Part shown: positions 12,101 to 21,300 of the stretch, in pieces
Position numbering within the stretch: position 1 is the first letter of the stretch
Layout: each line of letters starts with the position of its first letter
Source: Ardenticatenaceae bacterium
Lineage (GTDB): Bacteria; Chloroflexota; Anaerolineae; Promineifilales; Promineifilaceae
DNA length: 64,000 bases
Assembly (NCBI GenBank): GCA_020634395.1
Contig: JACKBU010000013.1
Coordinates: 46,005 to 110,004 of the forward strand
Direction of reading: 5' to 3'
Position numbers and translations under genes: made by a program
The notes under the pieces: generated by a model
What the model saw: the letters and a program-made list of their open reading frames with translations, nothing else
Database searches by the model: none
Told to the model about the DNA's origin: nothing

Positions 12101-13855
12101 TTCATACAGCTGCCGCCCCATGCCGGGGTACTGCGCCCCCTGCCCGGTGAACAAAAAGGCAATCTTGGGCCGGTCGGTGGTTTGGGTGCGGCCCTGGGTG
12201 ACGCCGTTTCCCGTTTCGCTGCGGGCAGCGACGGCTAATTTTTGTTGTGCTTCGGCCGTGGTGCTGGCGGCCAGCGCCAGGCGGTAGGGCAAATGGGCAC
12301 GGCCGTTATTGGCCGTGAAGGCAGCGTCGGCCAGGTTGGTGTGCGGGGCAGCCGCCAGATGATCCGCCCAGCGCCCGGCCAGTTGGGTCAGCGCCGTTTC
12401 GGTTTGGGCAGAGAGGGTCAGGAGGTGACACAGCCGTTCTGCTTCAACGGTCTTGGGTTCCACCTGCTCCGCTTCTCCCACGATGATGTGGGCATTCGTG
12501 CCACTAAAACCAAAAGAACTGACTGCGCCAATACGCTGCTCAGCCAGCCACGGAGTAAGAGCGGTCGGCACAACCAGCGGCCAATCATTCCAGGGGATAA
12601 GGGGATTGGGCGTTTCGAAGTGCAAGTTGGGCGGGATTTCGCCGTGGTGAACGGCCAGCACCAGCTTGATAAAGCCCGCTACCCCGGCTGTCGATTCCAG
12701 ATGGCCGATGTTGGTTTTAACGGAGCCAAGCAGCAGCGGCTGGTCAGCGGGGCGGTTGACGCCCAGCGTGGCGCCCAACGCCTGCACCTCGATGGGATCG
12801 CCAAGGGCGGTGCCGGTGCCATGCGTTTCCACGTAGCTAATGTCGTCGGGCTGCAGGCCCGCGTTTTGCAGGGCTGCCTTGATGACGGCTTCTTGCGCCG
12901 GGCCGTGAGGTGCAGTGAGACCGCTGCTGGGACCGTCCTGGTTAACGGCCGTGCCGCGCACCACCGCCAGAATGTTATCCCCATCGGCCAGCGCGTCCGA
13001 CAGCCGCTTCAGCACCACGACGCCGCAGCCTTCGCCGCGCACAAAGCCATCGGCGCGGGCATCGAAGGTTTTGCAACGGCCGTCAGGAGCCATCATGTGG
13101 AATTTAGACAGGGCAACGCTCGTTTCCGGAACCAAAATGGTGTTGGCTCCTCCGGCCAGCGCCAGGCGGCACTCCCCGCTGCGCAAACTCTGGCAGGCCA
13201 GGTGAATGGCTACCAACGATGACGAACAGGCCGTATCGATGGAAACGCTGGGCCCTTGCAGCCCCAAAACGTAAGAAATGCGCCCCGAAGCCATGCTGTG
13301 CCCCACGCCGGAGCCATAGTAAGTATCAATGTCGTTAATGCCGCCATCGGCAAGCTGCATTTGGGCATAATCATTGCCCGTGATGCCCGTAAAAACGCCG
13401 GTGGCACTGCCGCTCAATTGGTCTAGGGCCAGACCGGCGTGTTCCAACGCCTCCCAGGACACTTCCAGCAGCAGGCGCTGCTGGGGGTCCAGGGTGGTCG
13501 CTTCGCGGGGTGAGATATTGAACAGCTGCGGATCGAACTGATCCACACCATCCATAAAACCTGCCCAGCGTGTAGACATCATGCCGGGTTTGTCCGGATC
13601 GGGATCATAGTAGGCGTCGATATCCCAGCGCTCGGCGGGCACTTCGCGGATGGCGTCTGTGCCAGCACGCAGCAGCTGCCAGAATGCATCAGGGGTGTTC
13701 GCTCCCCCGGGAAAGCGGCAGCCTATACCGATCACGGCAATCGGGTCTTGCCGTGATTTCTCCAGATCTTTTACTTGCTGCTGCAGCTTTTCTATGGCCA
13801 GATAAGCGCGTTTTAAAGGTGACAGCTCCGATGACTGGCTAGATGAGTTACTCAT
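6116..13855 (-). CDS. PKS module 5, KS-AT-DH-MT-ER-KR-ACP
   Basis: Polyketide synthase of about 2579 aa, the largest module here. I start it at ATG 13855, which has a GAGGAT ribosome site nine bases upstream; a TTG nine codons earlier lacks one. Domains: KS (DTACSSS near 207), AT (GHSVGEY near 655, malonyl-type HAFH near 755), DH (HRVHGLAILP near 957, LLDACLQ near 1127), C-methyltransferase (VLEIGAGTG near 1448), ER (GECAG near 1892, NADPH loop AAGGVGM near 1982), KR (GGLRGLG near 2170) and ACP (GLDSLMAVEL). The KR active site is unusual: the Tyr of the GQGNYAAN motif is His (GQGAHAAAN, codon at 6926-6928), so ketoreduction may fail, leaving DH and ER without substrate. Its C-terminal tail differs from the other subunits, as does the N-terminus of module 6, its expected partner. 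Confidence 0.95.
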   Translation of the reverse strand: MSNSSSQSSELSPLKRAYLAIEKLQQQVKDLEKSRQDPIAVIGIGCRFPGGANTPDAFWQLLRAGTDAIREVPAERWDIDAYYDPDPDKPGMMSTRWAGFMDGVDQFDPQLFNISPREATTLDPQQRLLLEVSWEALEHAGLALDQLSGSATGVFTGITGNDYAQMQLADGGINDIDTYYGSGVGHSMASGRISYVLGLQGPSVSIDTACSSSLVAIHLACQSLRSGECRLALAGGANTILVPETSVALSKFHMMAPDGRCKTFDARADGFVRGEGCGVVVLKRLSDALADGDNILAVVRGTAVNQDGPSSGLTAPHGPAQEAVIKAALQNAGLQPDDISYVETHGTGTALGDPIEVQALGATLGVNRPADQPLLLGSVKTNIGHLESTAGVAGFIKLVLAVHHGEIPPNLHFETPNPLIPWNDWPLVVPTALTPWLAEQRIGAVSSFGFSGTNAHIIVGEAEQVEPKTVEAERLCHLLTLSAQTETALTQLAGRWADHLAAAPHTNLADAAFTANNGRAHLPYRLALAASTTAEAQQKLAVAARSETGNGVTQGRTQTTDRPKIAFLFTGQGAQYPGMGRQLYETQPVFRAALDQCDEILRPYLPRPLLSVLFDETDDSIHQTQYTQPALFAIEYALFALWQSWGVQPTAVMGHSVGEYVAACVAGVFSLEDGLKLIAARGRLMQALPAGGAMAAIFSDEATVRAAIAAFTDVVSIAAVNGPQNVVISGKETAVSAILDQLAAKGIKAKPLTVSHAFHSPLMEPMLAEFAAVAGEIAFTRPRLRVISNVTGQPALGDTLTRAAYWRDHVRQPVQFQAAMNWLHENRYGLFLEVGPHPTLLGMGRRCLPDDAAGLWLPSLRQGRDDWPQILASLGDLFVYGVDVDWAGFDGPYARRKLRLPTYPFQHRRYWLPERRRSAARPSAGHPLLGSRLRSAAQLVPFEALLNVETVPVLHDHRVHGLAILPATGYIEMMLAAATAVFGPGVHAIEGLTIHEPLVVADDETRVVQTLVTPAAAGPAAVQIFSQREADGPDAPWLLHADGRLQPHQTTPTPNSESPDALRAACPETVSAETHYAKLHDLGLHFGPSLHGVVQMWRRDGEAVGQIILPAAGQTENGRYQIHPALLDACLQVMAAAIPADLSESDIFMPLGVDRFVLYRQPEGPVWSHATLALPDAGLKETLTAQVRVLDENGRLLAEAHGLHLKRASRAALLSRRADDLADWLYRVEWQPAPLLAEETAVAASFPPPAAVAEGVEPEAKTLFARYDLAAYQALAPLLDELSADSILAAWQQLGWQPVFDAFVTPEGLAAELAVLPEHQRLMGRLLEILAEDGWLGRAEAGWRLQKIPPQLTAVSLENRWQTLARQFPQFDAEIDIAWRCSQGLAAALSGQADPLQLLFPGGDLSSTSKVYQESPFARTYSGLVGQVVAEMMPGLPAERPLRVLEIGAGTGGTTAFVLPQLPADRSRYVFTDMSPLFLDRARQKCAAFPFVDYRLLNIENDPAAQGFAAQDTFDLIVAANVIHATADLRQTLSHVQQLLAPGGLLLLLEMTHPIRWIDLSFGLTDGWWRFVDADVRPSYPLLNREGWLSLLADVGFEAGTAVPHREDLLSEQAILLARKPVAPGGDIAGNWLLFADERGVGAQLAAQLQAQGARCTLVHTGAAFHDEGERMKLNPANLDGLDQVLTQRPYHHIVHLWSLDAPDAGLLSPEGLETAVAAATGSVLHLVQAVAAADLSVSPRLWLVTAAAQDVNGRAPQVAQSPLWGLAKTIGLELPELRPTCLDLDADAPINAAALLAEMRANDTEPQVAFRQGERLAARLVRHQPAPTPADEPQQLTISQRGVLDNLSWQPLVRRAPGAHEVEIRVLATGLNFKDVLNTLGMYPGDPGPLGGECAGVVTAVGPHVTEFRVGDAVLAVAGGSFRTHVLAPVHLVAHKPPRLSFAAAAATPIPYLTAAFTLNHLGHMQPGDKVLIHAAAGGVGMAAVHLAQRAGATIFATAGSPEKRAFLRDLGIAHVMDSRSLDFADEVLELTGGSGVDLVLNSLADEFAWQSMRVLAVNGRFLEIGKRGILSPDEATQQKPHAAYHIVDWGETAQQDPALISALFRQIVADIGAGELPPLPVRTFAREETIDAFRFMAQARHIGKIAVTQPGVQPVTIRSDGAYLVTGGLRGLGLLVAEWLAAQGARHLALVGRRRPDQQATELIARLEADGVQVYTAQVDVTNASQMSALFSDMADCLPPLRGVIHSAGTLADGVLLQQEWSQFARVLGPKVTGAWQLHLLTERLPLDFFVLFSSIASLTGAAGQGAHAAANVFLDALAQYRRSQGLPGLSIDWGAWTEVGAAVRHGVFERTMAQGIGAIEPAQGLRLLGELLPEAAPQVAVMPVDWTNFRRKFGHLPFFADLMRQPEKAAVVGETAVSPSHPNLMTQLAEAAANRRRAIMLAFVETETRQVLGLDESDALDERAALSDMGLDSLMAVELKNRLSTGLTLLRPLPATLVFDYPTTAAITEYLLENVALGSSASADDDAPVAEEAEQPGNGRSPLDSLDDIDALAALSDDEVDRLFAEMGFSEEPYDE

Positions 13856-13905
13856 ATCATTTTGATCCTCAGTTTCTACCAAGCGTCAAGCCTAGCACGG
13901 TTTAC

Positions 13906-16900
13906 TTACAAGTTATCTAGCTTTCTGAGCAGCAGGGCTTCCACTTCTTCATCAGAGAGGTCTTCAAGGGGCGTAGAAGAGGGGGCAACAGCGAGATCGG
14001 CAACGGCCGTTTCTTCTTCAGTTCCATCCAGGCGCACCTGCAAGTAGGACACAATGGCCGTGATCGTTGGATAATCAAAAATCAAGGTCGCCGGCAACGT
14101 CCCGGACAATCCCAACCCGGTTTGCAGCCGGTTACGCAGTTCCACTGCCATCAGCGAATCGAAGCCCAGATCCATCAGCCGGTGGCGCTGGTCGATGACG
14201 TGGTCGGCGGGCAGCCGCAGGATGCGGGCCACCTGCGCCCGCACGAAAGCCATCAGCATCTCTTCCTGTTCATCTGGCAGCGCGGCCCGGTAACGCGCGG
14301 CAAGGCTCTCTTCCGGCACTGCTTCGTCGGCCGGGGAAACGGTTTCTGCCGCGGTTGGGCTGGTCTGTGGCAAGGCGTGAGCACCAAAAACGGCCGTCTG
14401 GTCAGCGTCGGAAACGGCCGTCTGCCCCACCATCACATTCGTCCCCAACGACACCGGCAGCACGCCCGCTTCCGGGAATGCGCGCACGGCCGTAAACCCG
14501 GCCGCCTCCAGCGCCGCCTGCCACCGTTCCGGCGGCAGCAGCGGGTTATCCTGCCGCCAACTATCCTCGTACAGTTCCCAGCCTTCAATTAGCCCGGTGG
14601 TTATGTCAAACCAGGTGAAGTGCGACGTCACCTCAAACAGCAGCAGCAGGCCGCCGGGAGCCAGCAGCTCGCGCACGTGGGCCAGCGTTTCGTCCAGATT
14701 GCGCGTGGCGTGCAGCACGTTGGCCGCCACGATCACATCAAAGCTGTGCGGCCGGTAATTCTGGTCGGCCAGCGGCTTTTCAATGTCCAGGATCCCGTAG
14801 GTTACAAACGGATACGCCTGGAAGCGCTCCTCTGCCCGCCCCAAGAACAGGTCAGACAGGTCGGTGAAGTGGTACTGCGTTTGCGCGGCGGGCAGCACGG
14901 GCAGCAGCGCCGCCGACGTGCCGCCGGTTCCCGCGCCAATTTCCAGCAGGCGCAGCTGCCGGTTGGGCGGCAGCTTACCGGCTACGGCCTGCATCACTTC
15001 GGCAGCGATGGCATTGTAATACTGCACCAGCGGCCAGTGGTGATAGAGAAAATCGGCCGTTTCGTAGGAACCGCCGGGGAAAATGGTTTCCAGCGGACTG
15101 ATTTGCCCGGTGAGTATGCCGGGAAGCTGTTCGCCGCAGCGCTGCACGTAGGCCAGCAGTTCCGGCACGTCGGCCAGAGCGGTTTGGGCAGCCGCCAGGA
15201 GAGGGGTAGACGGCCGTTCCCCCAGTTCGCCCACGCTGACAAACCCATCTCCTTGCCGCATCAGGTCGCCCGATTCGGTCAGATGCGCCAGCCAGCGCGA
15301 GATCAGCCCCGCATACGAGGGCAAGATCCCTGCCTGCGTAATGATTGAGGCCGCATTCTGCCACTCACCCGGCTGGCAGAAAAAGCCGAACGCGCGCAGC
15401 GTGCGGGCAATGTAAGCGACGGTGAGATCAGCCAGCGTTTGCCACTTGGTAGCATAGGAGTGTACGCCCAAAGACAGCGGACCGTGATGCTGCTGGCGCT
15501 GGCCGGCGGCCACGGCCGTTTGCCACAGCGCCGCCGGGGTTACAATTTCGGGCTGCGGTTGGGCGGGCAGCCAGTAACGCATTGGCTGCCAGGGGTTCGT
15601 GGGCAGAGGAACGCGCCGGTAGAGAACGGCCGTGGCACCATTTTGCGCCAGCCGCTCCCATTCCACGGCCACACCCTGAACGTGCAGCGCAGCCGCGCTT
15701 TCCAGCATTTCCTGCCACTCCACTCCGCCTTCGCGCAGCGATGGCCGCCAGAGGCCGGGACGCGGCGGCAGGGCGGTGTCCAGCTCCGGCGGCCAGCAGC
15801 GCTGCCCCATACCCAGCAGAGTCGGCTGGGGTCCAATTTCTAAAAATGTTTCATACCCTTCGGCGTAAAGCGTAGCGATGGCGTCGGCAAAACGCACGGG
15901 CTGACGCAGGTGCCGCCGCCAATACGCCGCGTTTGTCACCTCCCGGCTGCCCACTGTTTGCCCGGTCATGCAGGAAATCAGGGCGATTTGCGGCGTCTGG
16001 TAGGCAATCGTCTGCGCGACCGCTTCAAACTCGTCGAGGATGGGGTCCAGCAGCGGCGAATGGGCCGCCTGGGCCACCGCCAGTGACCGGGTCTTGACGC
16101 CGTCTGCCTGGAGAGCGGCGACGATGCTGCGCACGGCCGTTTTCTCCCCGGAAATCACCAGACTTGTGGGGCCGTTGATCACGCCAATCGCTGCCCGGTC
16201 GGCATACGGGGCCAGCAGCGGCTGCACCTGCGCTTCAGACGCAAACACGACGGCCATCTCGCCCGCCTCCGGCAGCGAATCCATCAGACGGCCGCGCGCG
16301 CACACCAGCTTTAGCCCATCCGCCAGACTGAAAACGCCGGCCACGCAGGCGGCCACGTATTCGCCCAGGCTGTGGCCCATCACCACCGTTGGCTGCACGC
16401 CCCACCCCTGCCAGACAGCGGCCAGGGCGTACTCCAGGGCGAACAGCGCCGGTTGGGCATAGGTCATTTTGTTCATGAGGGCGGTTTCCGCATCGTTTTG
16501 CGGGAACAAAATGGTGGTCAGCGGCTGGTCGAGATAAGCGGCAGCAGCTTCGGCGCAAGCGTCGATAGCGGCGCGGAAGGTGGGCGAACTGTCGTAGAGC
16601 TGCTGGCCCATCTGCGGATACTGCGCTCCGTGCCCGGTAAACAAGAACGCCACTTCCGGCGTCTGGCCGGGCACACTCTCCCCCTGGAAAATACCCTCCG
16701 GCTCGTCACCGGCGGCCCAGGCGCGCAGTTTTTCCCTGGCCTCCTGGGCGGAGGCCGCTACCAAAGCCAGCCGTTTGTCCAGATGGGCACGGCCGTTATT
16801 GGACGTAAACGCTATATCGGCAAAAGCGGCGGTCGTGTCCGCCAGATATGCTTCGTACGACTGCGCCAACTGCCGCAGCGCCACCTCAGTGCGGGCCGAG

Positions 16901-18333
16901 AGGGTGAGGGTGTGAAACGGCCGTGTCTCCTCCGCGTCACGGGCAGGCAGTTCCGGCGCTTCTTCCAAAATGACGTGGGCATTGGTGCCGCTGAAGCCAA
17001 ACGAACTGACCCCCGCCCGGCGGCGATCCGGCGTCTGCGGCCACGGCGTGCGCACTGTAGGCACAGTCAGCGGCATGTCGGCCCAGGCAACAAACGGATT
17101 GAGTTCTTGCAGGTGCAGATGCGGCGGGATTTCTCGCTGCCGCAGGGCCAGCGCCGCTTTGAGCAGCCCGGCAATACCCGCCACCGCTTCGAGGTGACCG
17201 AGGTTGGTTTTAACGGAACCAAGCGCCAGCGGTTGGTCGGCTGGCCGATTTTGCCCCAGGACCGCCGCCAACGCCTGCACTTCGATGGGATCGCCCAGCG
17301 AAGTGCCTGTGCCGTGCGCCTCCACGTATTGAATCTGGTCCGGCTGCAAGTTGGCGTTCGCCAGCGCCCGGCGAATGACCGCTTCCTGGGCTGGCCCGTT
17401 GGGTGCAGTGAGGCCGCTGGAACGGCCGTCCTGGTTCACCGCCGAGCCGCGCACCAGCGCCAGAATGGTGTTGCCATCGGCCAGCGCATCCGCTAGCCGC
17501 TTCAACACGATCACCGCGCCGCCCTCGCCGCGCACGTAGCCATCGGCCTGCGCGTCGAACGTCTTGCAGCGGTCATCTTTGGCCATCATTTGCGCCTTGG
17601 AAAAGTTGATGTTGGCCTCGGGCGACAAAATCAGGTTCACGCCGCCAGCCAGCGCCAGATCACTTTCACGGGCGCGCAGGCTCTGGCAGGCCAGATGCAC
17701 GGCCACCAATGATGAGGAGCAGGCGGTATCCACCACCATGCTGGGGCCTTGCAGCCCCAGCAGGTAAGACAGTCGTCCGGCGGCCACGCTGAACGAACCG
17801 CCGGTCATAGTATAGACGTCGATGGCTTCGGGAACGGCCGTCGCCATCCGCAGATAATCACTGTTGCTCAGGCCGATGAACACCCCCGTCTGGCTCTCGC
17901 GCAGCCGGTCCGGCGACTGCCCGGCGTTTTCCAATGCTTCCCAGCTTACCTGCAGCAGCAGGCGCTGCTGCGGGTCCATGCCCGCCGCTTCCCGTGGCGA
18001 AATACCAAAAAAGTGGGCGTCAAACTGATCAATCTCCGTCAGAAAACCGCCCGCCCGAGTGTACATCTTTCCTGGCGCGTCGGGGTCCGGGTCATAAAAC
18101 GCTTCTGCGTCCCAGCGGTCCGGCGGGATAGGCACAATCGCGTCCACGCCATCGCGCAGCAGCCGCCAGAACGAAGCGGCGTCGTGGACACCACCGGGCA
18201 GCCGCAACCCCAACCCCACAATGGCGATGGGCTCGGTCTGGCTGCGTTTCATCTCGTCCAACTGGCTGCGCATCTGGCGCAGTTCCAGCAAGGCGCGTTT
18301 TACCGCTGACATTTGTTCGGTCGATTCAGTCAT
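13906..18333 (-). CDS. PKS module 4, KS-AT-MT-ACP (non-reducing, methylating)
   Basis: Polyketide synthase of 1475 aa with no reductive domains at all. Domains: KS (DTACSSSLVAVH near 203), AT (GHSLGEY near 653), methyltransferase (LLEIGAGTG near 1133, followed by VIVAANVLHATRNL) and ACP (GFDSLMAVEL near 1394). There is no DH, ER or KR sequence between AT and ACP, so the module should add two carbons, methylate the alpha position and leave a beta-ketone. The AT specificity position reads QAAH instead of HAFH or YASH. A Thr-Ala-rich linker of about 60 residues joins MT and ACP. The ATG overlaps the stop of module 3 as ATGA, with GAGGACC upstream as ribosome site. An O-methyltransferase role is possible, but the placement fits a C-methyltransferase better. 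Confidence 0.95.
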   Translation of the reverse strand: MTESTEQMSAVKRALLELRQMRSQLDEMKRSQTEPIAIVGLGLRLPGGVHDAASFWRLLRDGVDAIVPIPPDRWDAEAFYDPDPDAPGKMYTRAGGFLTEIDQFDAHFFGISPREAAGMDPQQRLLLQVSWEALENAGQSPDRLRESQTGVFIGLSNSDYLRMATAVPEAIDVYTMTGGSFSVAAGRLSYLLGLQGPSMVVDTACSSSLVAVHLACQSLRARESDLALAGGVNLILSPEANINFSKAQMMAKDDRCKTFDAQADGYVRGEGGAVIVLKRLADALADGNTILALVRGSAVNQDGRSSGLTAPNGPAQEAVIRRALANANLQPDQIQYVEAHGTGTSLGDPIEVQALAAVLGQNRPADQPLALGSVKTNLGHLEAVAGIAGLLKAALALRQREIPPHLHLQELNPFVAWADMPLTVPTVRTPWPQTPDRRRAGVSSFGFSGTNAHVILEEAPELPARDAEETRPFHTLTLSARTEVALRQLAQSYEAYLADTTAAFADIAFTSNNGRAHLDKRLALVAASAQEAREKLRAWAAGDEPEGIFQGESVPGQTPEVAFLFTGHGAQYPQMGQQLYDSSPTFRAAIDACAEAAAAYLDQPLTTILFPQNDAETALMNKMTYAQPALFALEYALAAVWQGWGVQPTVVMGHSLGEYVAACVAGVFSLADGLKLVCARGRLMDSLPEAGEMAVVFASEAQVQPLLAPYADRAAIGVINGPTSLVISGEKTAVRSIVAALQADGVKTRSLAVAQAAHSPLLDPILDEFEAVAQTIAYQTPQIALISCMTGQTVGSREVTNAAYWRRHLRQPVRFADAIATLYAEGYETFLEIGPQPTLLGMGQRCWPPELDTALPPRPGLWRPSLREGGVEWQEMLESAAALHVQGVAVEWERLAQNGATAVLYRRVPLPTNPWQPMRYWLPAQPQPEIVTPAALWQTAVAAGQRQQHHGPLSLGVHSYATKWQTLADLTVAYIARTLRAFGFFCQPGEWQNAASIITQAGILPSYAGLISRWLAHLTESGDLMRQGDGFVSVGELGERPSTPLLAAAQTALADVPELLAYVQRCGEQLPGILTGQISPLETIFPGGSYETADFLYHHWPLVQYYNAIAAEVMQAVAGKLPPNRQLRLLEIGAGTGGTSAALLPVLPAAQTQYHFTDLSDLFLGRAEERFQAYPFVTYGILDIEKPLADQNYRPHSFDVIVAANVLHATRNLDETLAHVRELLAPGGLLLLFEVTSHFTWFDITTGLIEGWELYEDSWRQDNPLLPPERWQAALEAAGFTAVRAFPEAGVLPVSLGTNVMVGQTAVSDADQTAVFGAHALPQTSPTAAETVSPADEAVPEESLAARYRAALPDEQEEMLMAFVRAQVARILRLPADHVIDQRHRLMDLGFDSLMAVELRNRLQTGLGLSGTLPATLIFDYPTITAIVSYLQVRLDGTEEETAVADLAVAPSSTPLEDLSDEEVEALLLRKLDNL

Positions 18334-21300
18334 GCTTGGTCCTCATGCAGCTGGTCAAGTTCGGCCAGCAGCAGTGCTTCGGCCTCTTCGTCGGAAAGGG
18401 CATCGAGATCGGAAACGGCCGTCGCCGGTCCCTCTGCCGGGGAAGGCGCCACGGCCGTGGCCTGCGCCTGCATCGCCGGCAGATACTGCTTCAAATAATC
18501 GGCCAGCGCCGTCACGGTCGGGTAATCAAACATCAGGGTGGCGGGCAGCGGCGCAGCCACCACGTCACTGAGGGCGTTGCGTAGCTCCACCGCCATCAGC
18601 GAATCCATGCCCATATCGCCCAGCGGCTGCTGGTCGGGGATGATCTGGCTGGCGTCGAAGCCCAACACGCGGCGCACCACGTCACGGATGTGGGCCAGCA
18701 GCAGGCCCGGCCGTTTGCTGGCAGGTGCGTCGGCCAGTTTTTCGGCCAGCGTTTGGTTGGTGATAGAGGCGGAGGAGGCCACGGCCGTTTCCTGCGCCTG
18801 TACCAGTTCGGCAAACAACGGGGCCGCTGCGCTGAAAGTTTCACGCCGGATGGGCAGCACGCCGATCTGCGCCACCCCGGCTGCGGGCATGTGGCCTAAC
18901 AGAGCCATGCCCTGCTCCGGGCCGATCACGTCCAGACCCTGCCGCTGCCAGCGCTGCAAATCTTGAGGGGAGAGAACGGCCGTCATGCCCACATTCTCCC
19001 ACGCGCCCCAATCAACGCTGAGGGCGGGTAGACCGGCGACCTGCCGCCACGCGGCAAAACCATCCAGAAAGGCATTGGCCGCCGCATAGTTGGCCTGCCC
19101 CGCCGAGCCAATCAGCGCCGCCGCCGAGGAAAACAGAACAAAAAAGTCCAGCGGCTGATCCAGGCTTTGCGCGTGCAGATGCCACGTGCCATCCAGCTTG
19201 GGCGACAGGACGCAGGCAAAATTCTCCCACACCTGCTGCTGCAAAACGCCATCGGCATTGACCCCCGCCGTGTGGAAAATGCCGCGCAGCGGTACGCCCG
19301 CCTCGCGAATATTTTGCAGCACACGGTTCACGTCAGCGGCCTGGGAAACATCCGCCGCCAGAGCAGTGACCGCCACGCCCGCTTCGGCCAGTTCGGCCAG
19401 CACGGGTTCTGCCGACGCTGGCGCACCGCTGCGCCCCACCAGCGTGAGGTGGCGCGCGCCCTGCGCCGCCAGCCAGCGGGCCAGATGCAGGCCAATACCG
19501 CCAAACCCGCCGGTAATCAGATAAGCGCCGTCCGGCCGAATCTGCGCGGCGACGGGCGGCGCAGTTTCCGCCGCCTGCGTCACCACAATCTTGCCGATGT
19601 GGCGTGCCTGGGCCATAAAGCGAAAGGCATCGTGCACCTGCGCCAGCGAGAACTGCTGCCGGGGGAGAGGCTGCAGGCTGCCGTCTTCCAGGCCGGCCAC
19701 GACGTCTTGTAAAATGGCCTGAATAACCTCTCCGTGATCACGGTAGAGATAATCGGGGAAGATGAGGTGGTAGGCAGCGTGGGGACGCACGGCCGTCATC
19801 TGTTCTGCGGTCCACACGTCCAGGCGGCCCATTTCCAGGAAACGGCCGTTTTCCGCCAGCGCCGCCACACTGCGCTCAATAAAATCGCCATTCAGCGAAT
19901 TGAGAATCACGTCCACGCCCTGCCCGCTGGTCTGCTCGATGATTTCGTCGGCAAAGGCCAGGGTGCGCGAATCCAGCACATGGCGCACGCCCATGCGCCG
20001 CAGGAAGCCGCGCTTTTCCGGGCTGCCAGCCGTCGCCCACACGTCGGCTCCGGCGCGTTGGGCCAACTGCACGGCCGCCTGCCCCACCCCACCAGCGGCA
20101 GCATGAATCAGCACCCGCTCTCCGGGCTGCAGCTTGCCGCGCCGGTGCAGCGCGTAATGGGCCGTGATGAAAGCAACCGGCAGCGCTGCCGCATCGGCGA
20201 AGCTAAGCTGGGCCGGTTTGTGGACCAGATGCTCCGCCTGGGCGATGGCGTACGTGCTGAAGCTGTCGGCGGCAGCGCCAAAGACGGCGTCGCCCGGCCG
20301 GAAGTAGGTGACGTTAGGGCCAACAGCCGTTACCACCCCGGCACACTCATCGCCAAAAATAATTTCCGGTTCCGGGTACATGTCCAGCGCCTTGAGCACA
20401 TCGCGGAAGTTCAGGCCGGTGGCCCGCACCCGGATTTCCACTTCCCCGGGACCGGGCGCGCGGCGCTCACTGGGCTGCAAAACGAGATCTTCCAGTATGC
20501 CGCGCCTGGACATGGTGAGGTGCACAGGAACGGCCGTGTCCGACCCGGCCGCCTGATAGGGAAGCAGGCGGGCCACAAAGCGGCTGCCGTTGTGCAGGGC
20601 CACCTGCGGTTCGGCGGCGTCTGCCCGGATTTCCGTCCACAGAGCCTCGCGTTCGCCCACCTGCGGGTAGGCGTTCAGGTCGATGCAGGTGCAGCGCAGT
20701 TCAGGATGCTCTTGCTGGATGGATTGGGCCATGCCCCATAACGGCCGTGCGGCCAAAACCACCGGCGCGCCATCCACCACCGCCTGCGCCCCGCGAGTCA
20801 CCAGCCACAGGCGCGGCGGTTGATCCATTGGCCCACCCGCCAACTCCTGAACCAGCGCCAACACAGATCCAAGCGTGCGCTGCTGCGCCTGATGCAGAAT
20901 CGCTGCGCCAAGCTCATCGCCAGACAGGGGATCGCAGCCAGATAAATAAACGATGCCGCGTAACGGCCGTGCCGCATCCTCCATCGCGCGCTGCACCGCC
21001 TGCCGCACACCCTCGTCGCGGCCATCCGGCACGACGACAGACGCACCTGCGTTTTGCAGCTGCTCCTGGAGATGCTGCCCCAACCCGCCGGCATCGGGCA
21101 AAATAAGCCAGGTACCATCGGGCACGGCCGTATCTTCCGCTGGCAGCGGCTGCGGCTGCCAGTTTACCGCCACCAGCCAGTCGGTGCGCGGGCGGATGGG
21201 GGCAAAACGGGCCGAGTCGTCCAGACGATGCAGGGTAATGTCGGTGATGTTGGCGAGAAGACGGCCGTCTGCAGCCAACAACTGCACACTGCCTTTTTGC

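Noticed and set aside
12242..17496. Antisense open frames such as 12242-13222 and 16372-17496
   Set aside because: Same reason: they mirror conserved PKS motifs on the minus strand and have no ribosome sites.
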